DNA of 19,467 bases from Desulfobulbaceae bacterium UBA5173. GTDB lineage: Bacteria > Desulfobacterota > Desulfobulbia > Desulfobulbales > Desulfobulbaceae. The position numbers were made by a program, and so were the translations under genes. The notes under the pieces are model-generated. The model saw only the letters and a program-made list of their open reading frames with translations, had not been told where the DNA came from and ran no database searches. Positions 6,530-13,778 of this stretch are shown piece by piece; positions within the stretch are counted from its first letter, which is position 1; each line of letters opens with the position of its first letter. Location of the stretch: positions 1 to 19,467 of the forward strand of contig DHWV01000093.1 of the NCBI GenBank assembly GCA_002413355.1. The letters are read 5' to 3'.

Positions 6530-7691
6530 AGTAATCAGAGGAGTATTTGTGGTAATAGTGATAATAGCCTTCCCGTTTGGTGTCCACTTGGTTCAGCACT
6601 ACACCCAGCAGATTGGCTTTCGCATCGCGAAGCTGATCAATTGCCTTGCCGATCATCATTCGGTTCATCCATCCAGTTTTCACTGTCACGATAACGCCGT
6701 CAACATGCGAAGAGAGCAACAGGGCATCGCTGACCGGCAGCACAGGCGGCGTGTCAACAATCACCAAATCATACAGATGCTTCAGGCGGGAGAGTAGAAA
6801 ATGCAGACGGGCAGAACCGGATAATTCTGAAGGATTGGGAGGGATTGCTCCTGACGGCAGCACATGCAGATACTCATCCACCTGTATCGCCGCCTGTCGG
6901 ATGCACCTGTCAAGATAAGGCAGCTCGTTTTTCCTGAAAACAGTTCTGACGATCTGCTGCGGCAAAGTGGTAAGCTCAACGCCATCTCCTGCGCCGACCT
7001 GCGTTGCAGACAGCTCGGTGAACAGAAAAGCAGGCGCGGACATCGCATTCAGCCGCTGCAAGGCTTCCGCGACATGAACGTTCAGTGCCGCCTTCAGCTT
7101 GCTGTCATCAGTCCAAGCAACCGCATTGATCACGCCGCCTATCTGCTCTTTGTTCAGCAACGCAGCCAGAGACAAGTGCGCGGGACTGGTCGGCCAAGCC
7201 AAGTCAACTGCCTTGCCATGCAGAAAATACAGCTCAACAGACTCAGACTGATCGCGAACAAGCAGCTTGCCTGTTCTTCTTTGTAGCTCGATCAATGTCA
7301 GCAAATCAGGCAGGCCGCACTGTTTGTCTCTGCCGCTGTCATTGATGTCGCTGCCCAGAATATCGCTGGTCAGTCCTGTCACGCCAATGCTGCCGCTGCT
7401 GTCCACTGTTGTGGAGAGACAGGGCCGCCGCAGGTCGCAGTCAACCAACACCACAGACTTGCCTTGGCGGGCTGTGGTCCAGCCAAGATTCGCGCTGACA
7501 GAGGTCTTTCCTTCGCCCGGCCCTGCACTGGTGATGAGCAACGATCTGACGTTCAGCTCCAACCCGGCAAGATGAATGTTTGCCCGCAGCGTTCTGTACG
7601 ACTCAGCAAAATGTGTATGCGCCGCCTGCTGGCTCAATAAAACATGAGGAGGCTGGACACCTTGTTTCTTTTTACTGAACAAGCGCATCAT
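6510..7691 (-). CDS. BY-type tyrosine autokinase with an inserted PATAN/DUF4388-like domain
   Basis: 393 residues. BY-kinases (CpsD/Etk/Wzc-C family) phosphorylate their own Tyr tail and control polysaccharide length and export with a Wzz partner. Seen in order: ESYRTLRANI (30-39), Walker A SAGPGEGKTS (55-64), Walker A' VLVDCDLRRP (81-90), LTSDILG (107-113), then an extra block at about 120-257, then the normal continuation LDRCI and HVLPSGAIPPNPSEL (276-290), Walker B LVIVDTPP (309-316), and a tail with seven Tyr (376-388). The extra block has LLTLIELQRRTGKLLVRD (130-147), VELYFLHGKAVDLAWPT (152-168), FLFTEL and a final helix pair, the layout of PATAN/DUF4388 domains. Ordinary kinases lack it; their core is about 220-250 residues. 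The start overlaps the Wzz stop by ATGA. Kinase assignment strong, inserted-domain identity good by pattern. Confidence 0.9.
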   Translation of the reverse strand: MMRLFSKKKQGVQPPHVLLSQQAAHTHFAESYRTLRANIHLAGLELNVRSLLITSAGPGEGKTSVSANLGWTTARQGKSVVLVDCDLRRPCLSTTVDSSGSIGVTGLTSDILGSDINDSGRDKQCGLPDLLTLIELQRRTGKLLVRDQSESVELYFLHGKAVDLAWPTSPAHLSLAALLNKEQIGGVINAVAWTDDSKLKAALNVHVAEALQRLNAMSAPAFLFTELSATQVGAGDGVELTTLPQQIVRTVFRKNELPYLDRCIRQAAIQVDEYLHVLPSGAIPPNPSELSGSARLHFLLSRLKHLYDLVIVDTPPVLPVSDALLLSSHVDGVIVTVKTGWMNRMMIGKAIDQLRDAKANLLGVVLNQVDTKREGYYHYYHKYSSDYYGERSK

Positions 7692-9226
7692 GCCCTCCGA
7701 CCTTCTTCAGAAGGCATGTATTTCCTGTTGTATGCCGCCTTGCCGCCAGCAACAGGAATGACTCCAAGCACAGCCAGATCACAACACGACTGAACATCTT
7801 CTTCTGTGCGAATGGTGCGGTCGGAGAATTCCAGCAACAAGGCCAAACCAATGCCGCTGAATAAGCCGCCGAAGACTCCAGCCAAGAAGAGCAGCGGCTT
7901 ATTGGGCTTGACCGGATAAATAGGCTTCTGGGCACGTTCAACAAGGTTGATATTGCTTACTGTATTTCTTATCTCAGAACTGACCGACATGTCTTCAGCC
8001 TTTGATATTAATGTTTCATAATATTTTTTATATGTTTTCACGTTGTCTTGCAGGATTAAATACTGTTTTTCTTTTCCGCTCAACCCTATAGCCTCTTTTT
8101 TTAGCTCTTCTGTAGAAGACAGTATTTTATCTATAGATGATTGCAGCATTTCTTTCTCTTTTTTCATGCTGGAAATTTCTTTTTCCATTTGGCGATTCAT
8201 CTCCGAACGAAGGTTATTGATTGTAGATTGAATCGCCTGCATTTCAGCATGTTTGCTTTTATATATTTTGCTTAGTTTCGATTGTTCAATTTCAGCAGCG
8301 ATTAGCTGGCTGTTAAGGTTTTCTATCACAGAATTTCCAAGCAGGGAGCGCAGACGTGCCGCATAATTTTTCTGATCACCAGCCAAGGATTCGAGTTCCT
8401 GCAAGCGCAGCGCAATTTGCTGCTGTTTGCTGCGGGCATCAAACAGTTGGATATCATAAGCCTTTTTTTTCTCCTCAATGCCGCCCTGCATCGTTTCAAG
8501 AGAAAACATATTCTCCTTTTGCTTGTATGCCAGAAACGCCGCTTCCGCCTGATCAAGTTTGATCTTGAATTCAGCAGCCTGTTCTTTTAAAAAAGTGAAT
8601 GAGTTGCTGGAGGCGAGCTGATTGTTGGCAATGTCGTATTGAATATACAGCTCAGCAACTGTATTGGCAATATTGCAAGCCTGTTCAGGATCAACATCTA
8701 AAACGGTGACACTTATGAGATCAGTAAGTTTTGGATTTTTAATAGCAATTTTTTTTCGTAATGATTCAGCAAGTAGATATTTTTTCTCATCAGGTGTCAG
8801 CACTTTTTCTGCTCCAGTCAGCAAAAGATGAAAATTATCTTTTACCTGACCGATCATTTGATGCAACCATCCGTCCTTTTCTGGTACCTTGCTTTGCTCA
8901 AGCTGCAATTTGTCAATCAGTTTTTCCAGCACAGGACGCGAGAGCATTAATTCCAAATGAGTATTCAAATTGAACTCTCGAAAGAACAAACTGTCCACAG
9001 CTCCAGTCTCATCTGTCAATGAAGCAGATTTTGCATTTGCAGGCGCAGCAGGTTTAACGGCAAGCTTGGCTGTTGCCTGATATTCTGGCTGAATCGTGAA
9101 AAGAAAATAGAGTGCAGCAAATATTCCTACGAAAAGACAAAGAACTATCAGTAGCTTATGCTTAAGAAGCATGGAAGCGTATTCACTAATGGAAATAACT
9201 TCCTCTGCGGTTTGCTGTTCCTGCAT
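7688..9226 (-). CDS. Wzz/GumC-type polysaccharide co-polymerase (chain-length determinant)
   Basis: 512 residues, two membrane helices (about 24-43 and 444-467) bracketing a long periplasmic part. That part starts with a Wzz-like beta/alpha region (EYQATAKLAVKP; PVLEKLIDKLQLEQS; SVTVLDVDPEQACNIANTVAELYIQYD). It continues as a Lys/Glu/Gln-rich coiled coil (about 210-400), then the Pro-rich stretch YPVKPNKP before helix 2. The cytoplasmic end DRTIRTEEDVQ...LAVLGVIPV is typical of proteins that contact a BY-kinase. The kinase is not fused but encoded next door, sharing ATGA with this gene's stop. The role is to set polymer length and link the inner-membrane polymerase to the Wza-type exporter. 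ATG at 9226 has no strong ribosome site. The coiled-coil part is noticeably more AT-rich than flanking genes. Confidence 0.92.
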   Translation of the reverse strand: MQEQQTAEEVISISEYASMLLKHKLLIVLCLFVGIFAALYFLFTIQPEYQATAKLAVKPAAPANAKSASLTDETGAVDSLFFREFNLNTHLELMLSRPVLEKLIDKLQLEQSKVPEKDGWLHQMIGQVKDNFHLLLTGAEKVLTPDEKKYLLAESLRKKIAIKNPKLTDLISVTVLDVDPEQACNIANTVAELYIQYDIANNQLASSNSFTFLKEQAAEFKIKLDQAEAAFLAYKQKENMFSLETMQGGIEEKKKAYDIQLFDARSKQQQIALRLQELESLAGDQKNYAARLRSLLGNSVIENLNSQLIAAEIEQSKLSKIYKSKHAEMQAIQSTINNLRSEMNRQMEKEISSMKKEKEMLQSSIDKILSSTEELKKEAIGLSGKEKQYLILQDNVKTYKKYYETLISKAEDMSVSSEIRNTVSNINLVERAQKPIYPVKPNKPLLFLAGVFGGLFSGIGLALLLEFSDRTIRTEEDVQSCCDLAVLGVIPVAGGKAAYNRKYMPSEEGRRA

Positions 9227-9265
9227 GGCGTGATTAAATGATGATTAGAAAAGAATAACGACGTG

Positions 9266-10138
9266 TTACAACCAGGTTTCAGGGATATGAATGAAGTCGC
9301 CCGGCTGGAGCGGTAGATCTGCGGCAGTGCCATCTTTTACCGCATCCAGATTAACTTTGATCACTTCTTTCTTGGCACCGTTTCTGCGGATTGTGGCACG
9401 GTTTGGCGCGGCGAACTCTTTAAATCCACCTGCCATGATGCAGGCATTTAATACAGTAAGGCCAATACGATAGGGATACATTCCCGGATTTTTAACTTCA
9501 CCATCAATGAAAATGTTCGTTTTAGCCTGATCCATTTCGGTTTTAAACGGAACCTGCACCCTGTCGCCATTTTTCAGCCGAATATTGCCCTTATTGCCGC
9601 CGGACTCAAGGAGCGCGGAAATATCCACCTCTGTAATTTCTTCACGATCGCTTTTACTATCATTTTTGACACCGCTGTCATGCGTCACATAGGCGGTTTG
9701 GCCATACTCCGGCGCAAGACCACCCGCCTTGCCAATCAGATCCATGAGGGCGGGTTCCTGATCCATTTCATACTTGCCGGGATTTTTGACAGCCCCTGTG
9801 ATATAAAAGGACAGGCTGCGGAATTCCTTCAAGGTAAGAATGACTTGAGGATTGACAAAATAGTCCGCAGCCAAAGGTTCCCGGATGGCTTGCTCAAGCT
9901 CGGCGAGCGTGAGTCCCTTGACTTTGACTGTGCCAATCATCGGCACAGACAGCCGCCCGGTGCTGTCAACGGTCAAATCTGCGGCTATCTGCTGCTTTTC
10001 ACCAGCATAGACGACAAGATTAACAACATCTTTTTCGCCTAAAACATATCCTTTTTTGTCGGCAGCGCGAACCGTCTCCACGCTTGACAGCAGCATGAAA
10101 AGGATGATCAGCAGTCCAAACAGGTGAAAAGGCTTCAT
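9266..10138 (-). CDS. Wza-type polysaccharide export protein (PES + SLBB)
   Basis: 290 residues with a signal peptide (hydrophobic 6-20, likely cut after VRA at about 25). Domain order: polysaccharide-export (PES) domain about 29-104 (YVLGEKDVVNLVVY, LTVDSTGRLSVPMIGTVKVKGLTLAELEQAI), then two SLBB domains, first near 108-155 (FYITGAVKNPGKYEM, LMDLIGKAGGLAPEYGQTAYV) and second near 208-255 (IFIDGEVKNPGMYPYRIGLTVLNACIMAGGF). It ends LPLQPGDFIHIPETWL. There is no lipobox Cys at the cleavage site and no C-terminal amphipathic outer-membrane helix as in E. coli Wza, so the pore through the outer membrane is probably supplied by the barrel protein encoded just upstream (15-base gap). ATG at 10138 with a modest GGAAG upstream. 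Confidence 0.93.
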   Translation of the reverse strand: MKPFHLFGLLIILFMLLSSVETVRAADKKGYVLGEKDVVNLVVYAGEKQQIAADLTVDSTGRLSVPMIGTVKVKGLTLAELEQAIREPLAADYFVNPQVILTLKEFRSLSFYITGAVKNPGKYEMDQEPALMDLIGKAGGLAPEYGQTAYVTHDSGVKNDSKSDREEITEVDISALLESGGNKGNIRLKNGDRVQVPFKTEMDQAKTNIFIDGEVKNPGMYPYRIGLTVLNACIMAGGFKEFAAPNRATIRRNGAKKEVIKVNLDAVKDGTAADLPLQPGDFIHIPETWL

Positions 10139-10153
10139 GCCCGTCTTCCGCTT

Positions 10154-11302
10154 TTATGGAATATAGTTTAATTTGACTGTGAAGGACGTGTTGTCGTAGT
10201 CATTGACATCAAGACTGGAATCACGCTCTTGCTGTGAGACTTCCATCACTAGCTTCAGCCAGCTGGTGACCGCATAACCAGCCGTCACTCCAAGCTTCCA
10301 CGTATCATCGTTCCGGTCTGTGAATTTGTAATCATCCCAAGCGCACAACATGTTGACTCCAATGTCAACATCCTTGAACAACTTGCGCTCGACAGTTCCT
10401 TTCATCTGAAACGTGGAGTAATAGCCATTTTCAGTCGCGGCATCATTGATGTCGCCAAGCAGCGACAAACTGAATTTTGTCTTTCTAAAGCCTGTTCCTT
10501 GGCTCTGCAGGTCAAGCTGCCACGATATTGCATCAAGGTCGGAATCTTGAGCGTCATCTATCATGCGCTTATGATATCCGATGCCGCCATCCAGATCGAC
10601 GAATTTGCCATTCCGAGTTAAAACACCGCCGATATCGACACCTTTGTAGTCATCAGAATTTCCGTCATATGAGATCGACTCTGCTTTAAGCCTCGGGCCA
10701 AATTCAAAGGTGCGGTTCATTTTGTACAGTGCTTTCATGCTCCATTTGTGCAGCATACTGTCTTCACCGGCATCCTTATCGTCATAGCGGGTTATCGTGT
10801 TCTCATACTCCAATCTGGTTCTGAATCGGTCAAAATCATATTCGGCGTACGGTGTTAACGCGTTGAGTTTGTACAGTTCACGGCTGGTGGATTTTCTTAG
10901 CTCACCAAAAAAATCCGGGTTGCGGGTGTACATCAGCATATCCTTCAGCCCCAGCGTGAGCCGCCGGAATTCTGCTGGCCTGCTGTTTACGTCAACACCT
11001 GCTGTCCAACCGACAAAGCTGTCCAGCTCGGCATCATCTCCGCTGTACATGGTGCCATCAAGCGTGGCTCCGAATTCAGCCTGTGTCCGTGCGGCTTGAT
11101 ATGCAAATCTAAAACCAGGCTGCACCAGCCACGTGACAACAGAGCTTTCATCAGCATGTCGATAAAAATAATTGCTGTCCCATCGAGTGCTGACGGCAAG
11201 AATTGGCTGCAATGTGTATTCTTTGGCAGGAGCGGCATCAGCCATGAATAATGCCGTGACAAGTAACGGAAGGCGCAAATATCCTTTTGCTGAATAGATC
11301 AT
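10154..11302 (-). CDS. Outer-membrane beta-barrel protein of the exopolysaccharide operon
   Basis: About 382 residues from ATG 11302. A TTG four codons upstream (11314) is possible, and neither start has a clear ribosome site. The N-terminus is a signal peptide (LRLPLLVTALFMADAAPA, then KEY). The mature part alternates polar and hydrophobic/aromatic residues, e.g. WDSNYFYRHADESSVVTWLVQPGFRFAY, RFRTRLEYENTITRYDD and KGTVERKLFKDVDIGVNMLCAWDDYKFTDRNDDTWKLGVTAGY. It ends SFTVKLNYIP, whose aromatic/hydrophobic alternation resembles a BAM-recognised last strand. This fits the BBP2-like/TIGR03016-type barrels found in exosortase-linked and Wzx/Wzy polysaccharide loci. The likely role is the outer-membrane pore for the polymer, working with the SLBB protein encoded next. 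No exosortase or PEP-CTERM protein is present in this window. Confidence 0.8.
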   Translation of the reverse strand: MIYSAKGYLRLPLLVTALFMADAAPAKEYTLQPILAVSTRWDSNYFYRHADESSVVTWLVQPGFRFAYQAARTQAEFGATLDGTMYSGDDAELDSFVGWTAGVDVNSRPAEFRRLTLGLKDMLMYTRNPDFFGELRKSTSRELYKLNALTPYAEYDFDRFRTRLEYENTITRYDDKDAGEDSMLHKWSMKALYKMNRTFEFGPRLKAESISYDGNSDDYKGVDIGGVLTRNGKFVDLDGGIGYHKRMIDDAQDSDLDAISWQLDLQSQGTGFRKTKFSLSLLGDINDAATENGYYSTFQMKGTVERKLFKDVDIGVNMLCAWDDYKFTDRNDDTWKLGVTAGYAVTSWLKLVMEVSQQERDSSLDVNDYDNTSFTVKLNYIP

Positions 11303-11354
11303 AAAGCGTTTCAAAATGAAAAATATCTATCTTAACGGAAGACGCGACGAAGCA

Positions 11355-12269
11355 TCAGTTACACCGATCACAGTTTGGATAACGCTGCTTGCCAACAACT
11401 GAACACGACTCGTGTTTCGAGCGGTAAAAAGGCTGTCCGCATGGGAACCTAGGGTTGTGGTTCTGAACAGGGCTTGCTGGTGGAGCCATTATTTTAAAAC
11501 ATTGGCATTTGTCTTTTTCTGGGATCACAACCGTTTTCACTTCTTTGCGGACTGAGACAGAAACCCGGATTCGCACAACTATTTTTACCCTGCCATTTCT
11601 ACCAATGATTCTGATTCTATCCATAACACGTACCACACGCCGCACCGTTCTGATCGTTTGAATCACAGTGGCATGTGCAGTTTCATATATTTTGGTTTTC
11701 ACAGCAATTGTTTTCTCCCAGACCATAATCCAAGAACCTTGCTGGATATCATAATCTGGAACTACGTTAATGCTGGAATAATTTGTTTCTTCAGGAAATA
11801 GCTGAAATCCCACGGTGGCATTGCTGGTGATACTTCCATTTTCATCTTTGATGAAGTTAAGCATTAGCATAGCAGTCCGTATTCGCAAATCATGCAGCTT
11901 TGCGTCCGGCTTGATCTTTTTGACGATCTTCTCCCTTTTATCCGAAAGGATATTAATCTCAAGGTTATCAGGATAGCCGTAAGCGACCGCGATCGCAGAC
12001 GCATTTTTGGCATCCAGCTCGCCTGCGGACTCTTCAATGCTTTTCTCGATATACTCAAGAAAATATGGAACAATCGCCGGATACTCTTCGGATGGCTGCT
12101 CTAATATCTGGCTACTGCCATCCTTTTTCTGCTGCATGACGATCAGGGAAGGCTCTACAGTTTTACCTTCCATCTCGAAGACGGTGACCTTTTGACCAGA
12201 TGTGGCAAAACAGGTCGTTGCAGCAGAAAAAAAGAACAATATCGACGAAATAACCGAAAGTAGCCTCAT
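11355..12269 (-). CDS. Secreted protein of unknown function, basic Val/Arg segment and Cys-rich end
   Basis: 304 residues; I do not recognise the family. ATG at 12269 is preceded by a perfect GGAGG (12276-12280). A signal peptide is clear (MRLLSVISSILFFFSAATTCFA, cleaved before TSG). The first part of the mature protein (about 25-195) is mixed alpha/beta and acidic/neutral. Residues about 197-250 switch to alternating Val/Ile and Arg/Lys (IQTIRTVRRVVRVMDRIRII, VKIVVRIRVSVSVRKEVKTVVI), strongly basic and beta-prone, followed by seven Cys in the last 50 or so residues (KCQCF, PCG, SCS, NCDRC). This could bind an acidic polysaccharide or be held together by disulfides in the periplasm. As first gene of the exopolysaccharide operon its job is probably polymer-related. 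The sudden composition change makes a frameshift worth excluding. Confidence 0.65.
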   Translation of the reverse strand: MRLLSVISSILFFFSAATTCFATSGQKVTVFEMEGKTVEPSLIVMQQKKDGSSQILEQPSEEYPAIVPYFLEYIEKSIEESAGELDAKNASAIAVAYGYPDNLEINILSDKREKIVKKIKPDAKLHDLRIRTAMLMLNFIKDENGSITSNATVGFQLFPEETNYSSINVVPDYDIQQGSWIMVWEKTIAVKTKIYETAHATVIQTIRTVRRVVRVMDRIRIIGRNGRVKIVVRIRVSVSVRKEVKTVVIPEKDKCQCFKIMAPPASPVQNHNPRFPCGQPFYRSKHESCSVVGKQRYPNCDRCN

Positions 12270-12312
12270 GTCGCGCCTCCATATATTCTAAAAAAAGAAA
12301 ATAAGCCAAAGG

Positions 12313-12349
12313 ATTATACTATATAATCAAACATTCTTCTCATTGTCAA
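12313..12349 (-). promoter_or_regulatory. Sigma70-type promoter for the exopolysaccharide operon
   Basis: On the minus strand TTGACA (12344-12349) is followed after 18 bases by TATATA (12320-12325). A further TATAAT lies at 12313-12318 in the same AT-rich run. The first base of the leader would be near 12307-12312, about 40 bases before the GGAGG and start of the secreted protein gene. Choice between the two -10 boxes is uncertain. Confidence 0.65.
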
Positions 12350-12353
12350 GTTT

Positions 12354-12406
12354 GAACAGCAACTTCTTTGATTTGTTCAGCACGATTGTGCTGTTCTATT
12401 TTTTGT
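12354..12406. repeat. Overlapping inverted repeats in the divergent exopolysaccharide spacer
   Basis: GAACAGCA (12354-12361) pairs with TGCTGTTC (12389-12396). The same right arm also pairs locally: CAGCAC (12378-12383), loop GATT, GTGCTG (12388-12393). The local hairpin is followed by a T-rich run (12394-12406), giving a weak terminator-like look on the plus strand. It lies just upstream of the minus-strand -35 box and within the likely leader or promoter of the polymerase gene. It could be an operator or an attenuator; only the symmetry is seen. Confidence 0.55.
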
Positions 12407-12417
12407 GTTACCTATTC

Positions 12418-12446
12418 TTGTTTGAAGAAACTGCTCACTCAAACAA
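12418..12446. repeat. Perfect 8-base inverted repeat upstream of the polymerase gene
   Basis: TTGTTTGA (12418-12425) and TCAAACAA (12439-12446) are perfect reverse complements separated by 13 bases. The centre-to-centre distance is 21 bases, two helical turns, as expected for a dimeric DNA-binding regulator. It ends 18 bases before the ATG of the polymerase gene, next to its AAAGG ribosome site (12451-12455). The regulator is unknown. Confidence 0.5.
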
Positions 12447-12464
12447 ATTGAAAGGCTGCTGAAA

Positions 12465-13643
12465 ATGATATACTCCATGATGTTCGTTGCTATTTTGCTC
12501 CTTTTGGCGCCTTTGGCAATGGGTGCTGTTCAGGGCTGGGCGATTGGATTTATATTTTTCCTCGCGCTTGCCGCTGCCGTCAGCTATTTGCTTCATGGAG
12601 ACAGCGTGCTATCCCAAAAAACTCCTATAGATAGACCACTTGCGGCATTGGTCGCTCTGGCTGCCTGTTCCCTCTTTTGCTCCGCACATCGTTTCGCAGG
12701 CATTACAGCACTTGCTCAACTTTCCGTCTGTATTTTTCTATATTATATCACCATAGTGATCAGCAGGGAACGTCCGCTGCTAATTTTCCTTCTATATTGG
12801 ATCATAGGCATTTCCACGCTGCTCTGTCTCGTCGGCTTGGCCCGCCGCAGCGGTGTGAGTCTGCTGCCGTGGCTTGACGTGCTGGGACTGCCGCAGTCAC
12901 CAAGGCAGTTGACAGCAACGTTCTGGAACCATAATCATCTGGCCGGCTGGCTTGAGATGTCCATCCCTATGCTCATCTGTTTGATTTCTTTCGGCTGCCA
13001 GCGGGAATGGCTGCCGGTGCAAGTTTTGCTGCTGCTACTGCAAGGCGTGTGTATCATCTTGACTTTTTCGCGCGGAGGATGGGCTGGGACGCTGACCGCT
13101 ATTGGATTAATTACTGGCTGGCTGGTCGTAGCGCGCAGCAGCAGACGCGGGCGGATCATTTTGTTTTTCAGTTTAACCGTAGCCGCTGTTGCAGTCCTGC
13201 TGCTCGCTTTTCCTGCCGTTGTCCGACGGCTCCACGAAGCCGATCTTGCTGATCGGATGCTGGCTTGGCGCGGTACGATCAACATGATCTTAACGCATTG
13301 GCGTGTTGGCAGCGGACCGGGCACATACGCGAGTGCCTTCGCGCAGTTTCAACCGCCGGGCAGCAATGTGCGTTATGATATGGCGCATAATGATTATTTG
13401 CAATTCACCGCTGAAGTTGGGCTATGGCTGCCTGTATTGATCATTTGGATGGGAATCTCTCTTTATCGGCACGGCTTGCGGAAAATGAAATCACCCAGCA
13501 GGCTGGAACGAGCTGTAACACTTGGCAGCCTATCAGGAATCACAGCCATTTTAGTGCACAGTGTTGCGGACTTCAATCTTCATGTCCCTGCAAATGCGCT
13601 CCTGTTTTCAGTTCTTGCTGCTTTCGCAGCGCGGCATCATTAA
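12465..13643 (+). CDS. O-antigen ligase / Wzy-type polysaccharide polymerase
   Basis: 392 residues, almost entirely hydrophobic with about ten predicted membrane helices. Seen: NHNHLAGWLE (155-164), SRGGWAG (202-208), DRMLAWRG (263-270), and the Wzy_C loop with WRVGSGPGTYASAF (279-292) and MAHNDYLQFTAEVGL (306-320), then HSVADFNLHVPANALLF (365-381). Members of this superfamily join undecaprenyl-linked repeat units (Wzy) or transfer polymer to lipid A (WaaL); sequence alone does not separate the two. Divergent transcription from a Wza/Wzz/kinase operon favours Wzy-type polymerase. ATG at 12465 with AAAGG at 12451-12455. There is a 130-base gap to the histidine kinase gene, in which I see no clear terminator or promoter. 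Confidence 0.88.
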   Translation: MIYSMMFVAILLLLAPLAMGAVQGWAIGFIFFLALAAAVSYLLHGDSVLSQKTPIDRPLAALVALAACSLFCSAHRFAGITALAQLSVCIFLYYITIVISRERPLLIFLLYWIIGISTLLCLVGLARRSGVSLLPWLDVLGLPQSPRQLTATFWNHNHLAGWLEMSIPMLICLISFGCQREWLPVQVLLLLLQGVCIILTFSRGGWAGTLTAIGLITGWLVVARSSRRGRIILFFSLTVAAVAVLLLAFPAVVRRLHEADLADRMLAWRGTINMILTHWRVGSGPGTYASAFAQFQPPGSNVRYDMAHNDYLQFTAEVGLWLPVLIIWMGISLYRHGLRKMKSPSRLERAVTLGSLSGITAILVHSVADFNLHVPANALLFSVLAAFAARHH

Positions 13644-13778
13644 GCCGTAATATCCGCTGCTGTCGTGGATACAGAAAGCTCACCTGGCGCGCGGCGAAAT
13701 TGCTGAGAAAAGCTTTGTGATCTGTATGTTTCGCAGCACAGTCATTCTGCTCAACTTTTTCCTCTTGCCGGGGTGCCC

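Noticed and set aside
5297..12269. Exosortase/PEP-CTERM system
   Set aside because: The barrel, kinase and Wzz genes resemble such loci, but no exosortase, PEP-CTERM tail or PrsT/XrtA partner is visible in the window.
12378..12406. Rho-independent terminator
   Set aside because: The hairpin has only six base pairs, the T-run is interrupted, and no plus-strand gene ends just upstream. Kept as an inverted repeat instead.
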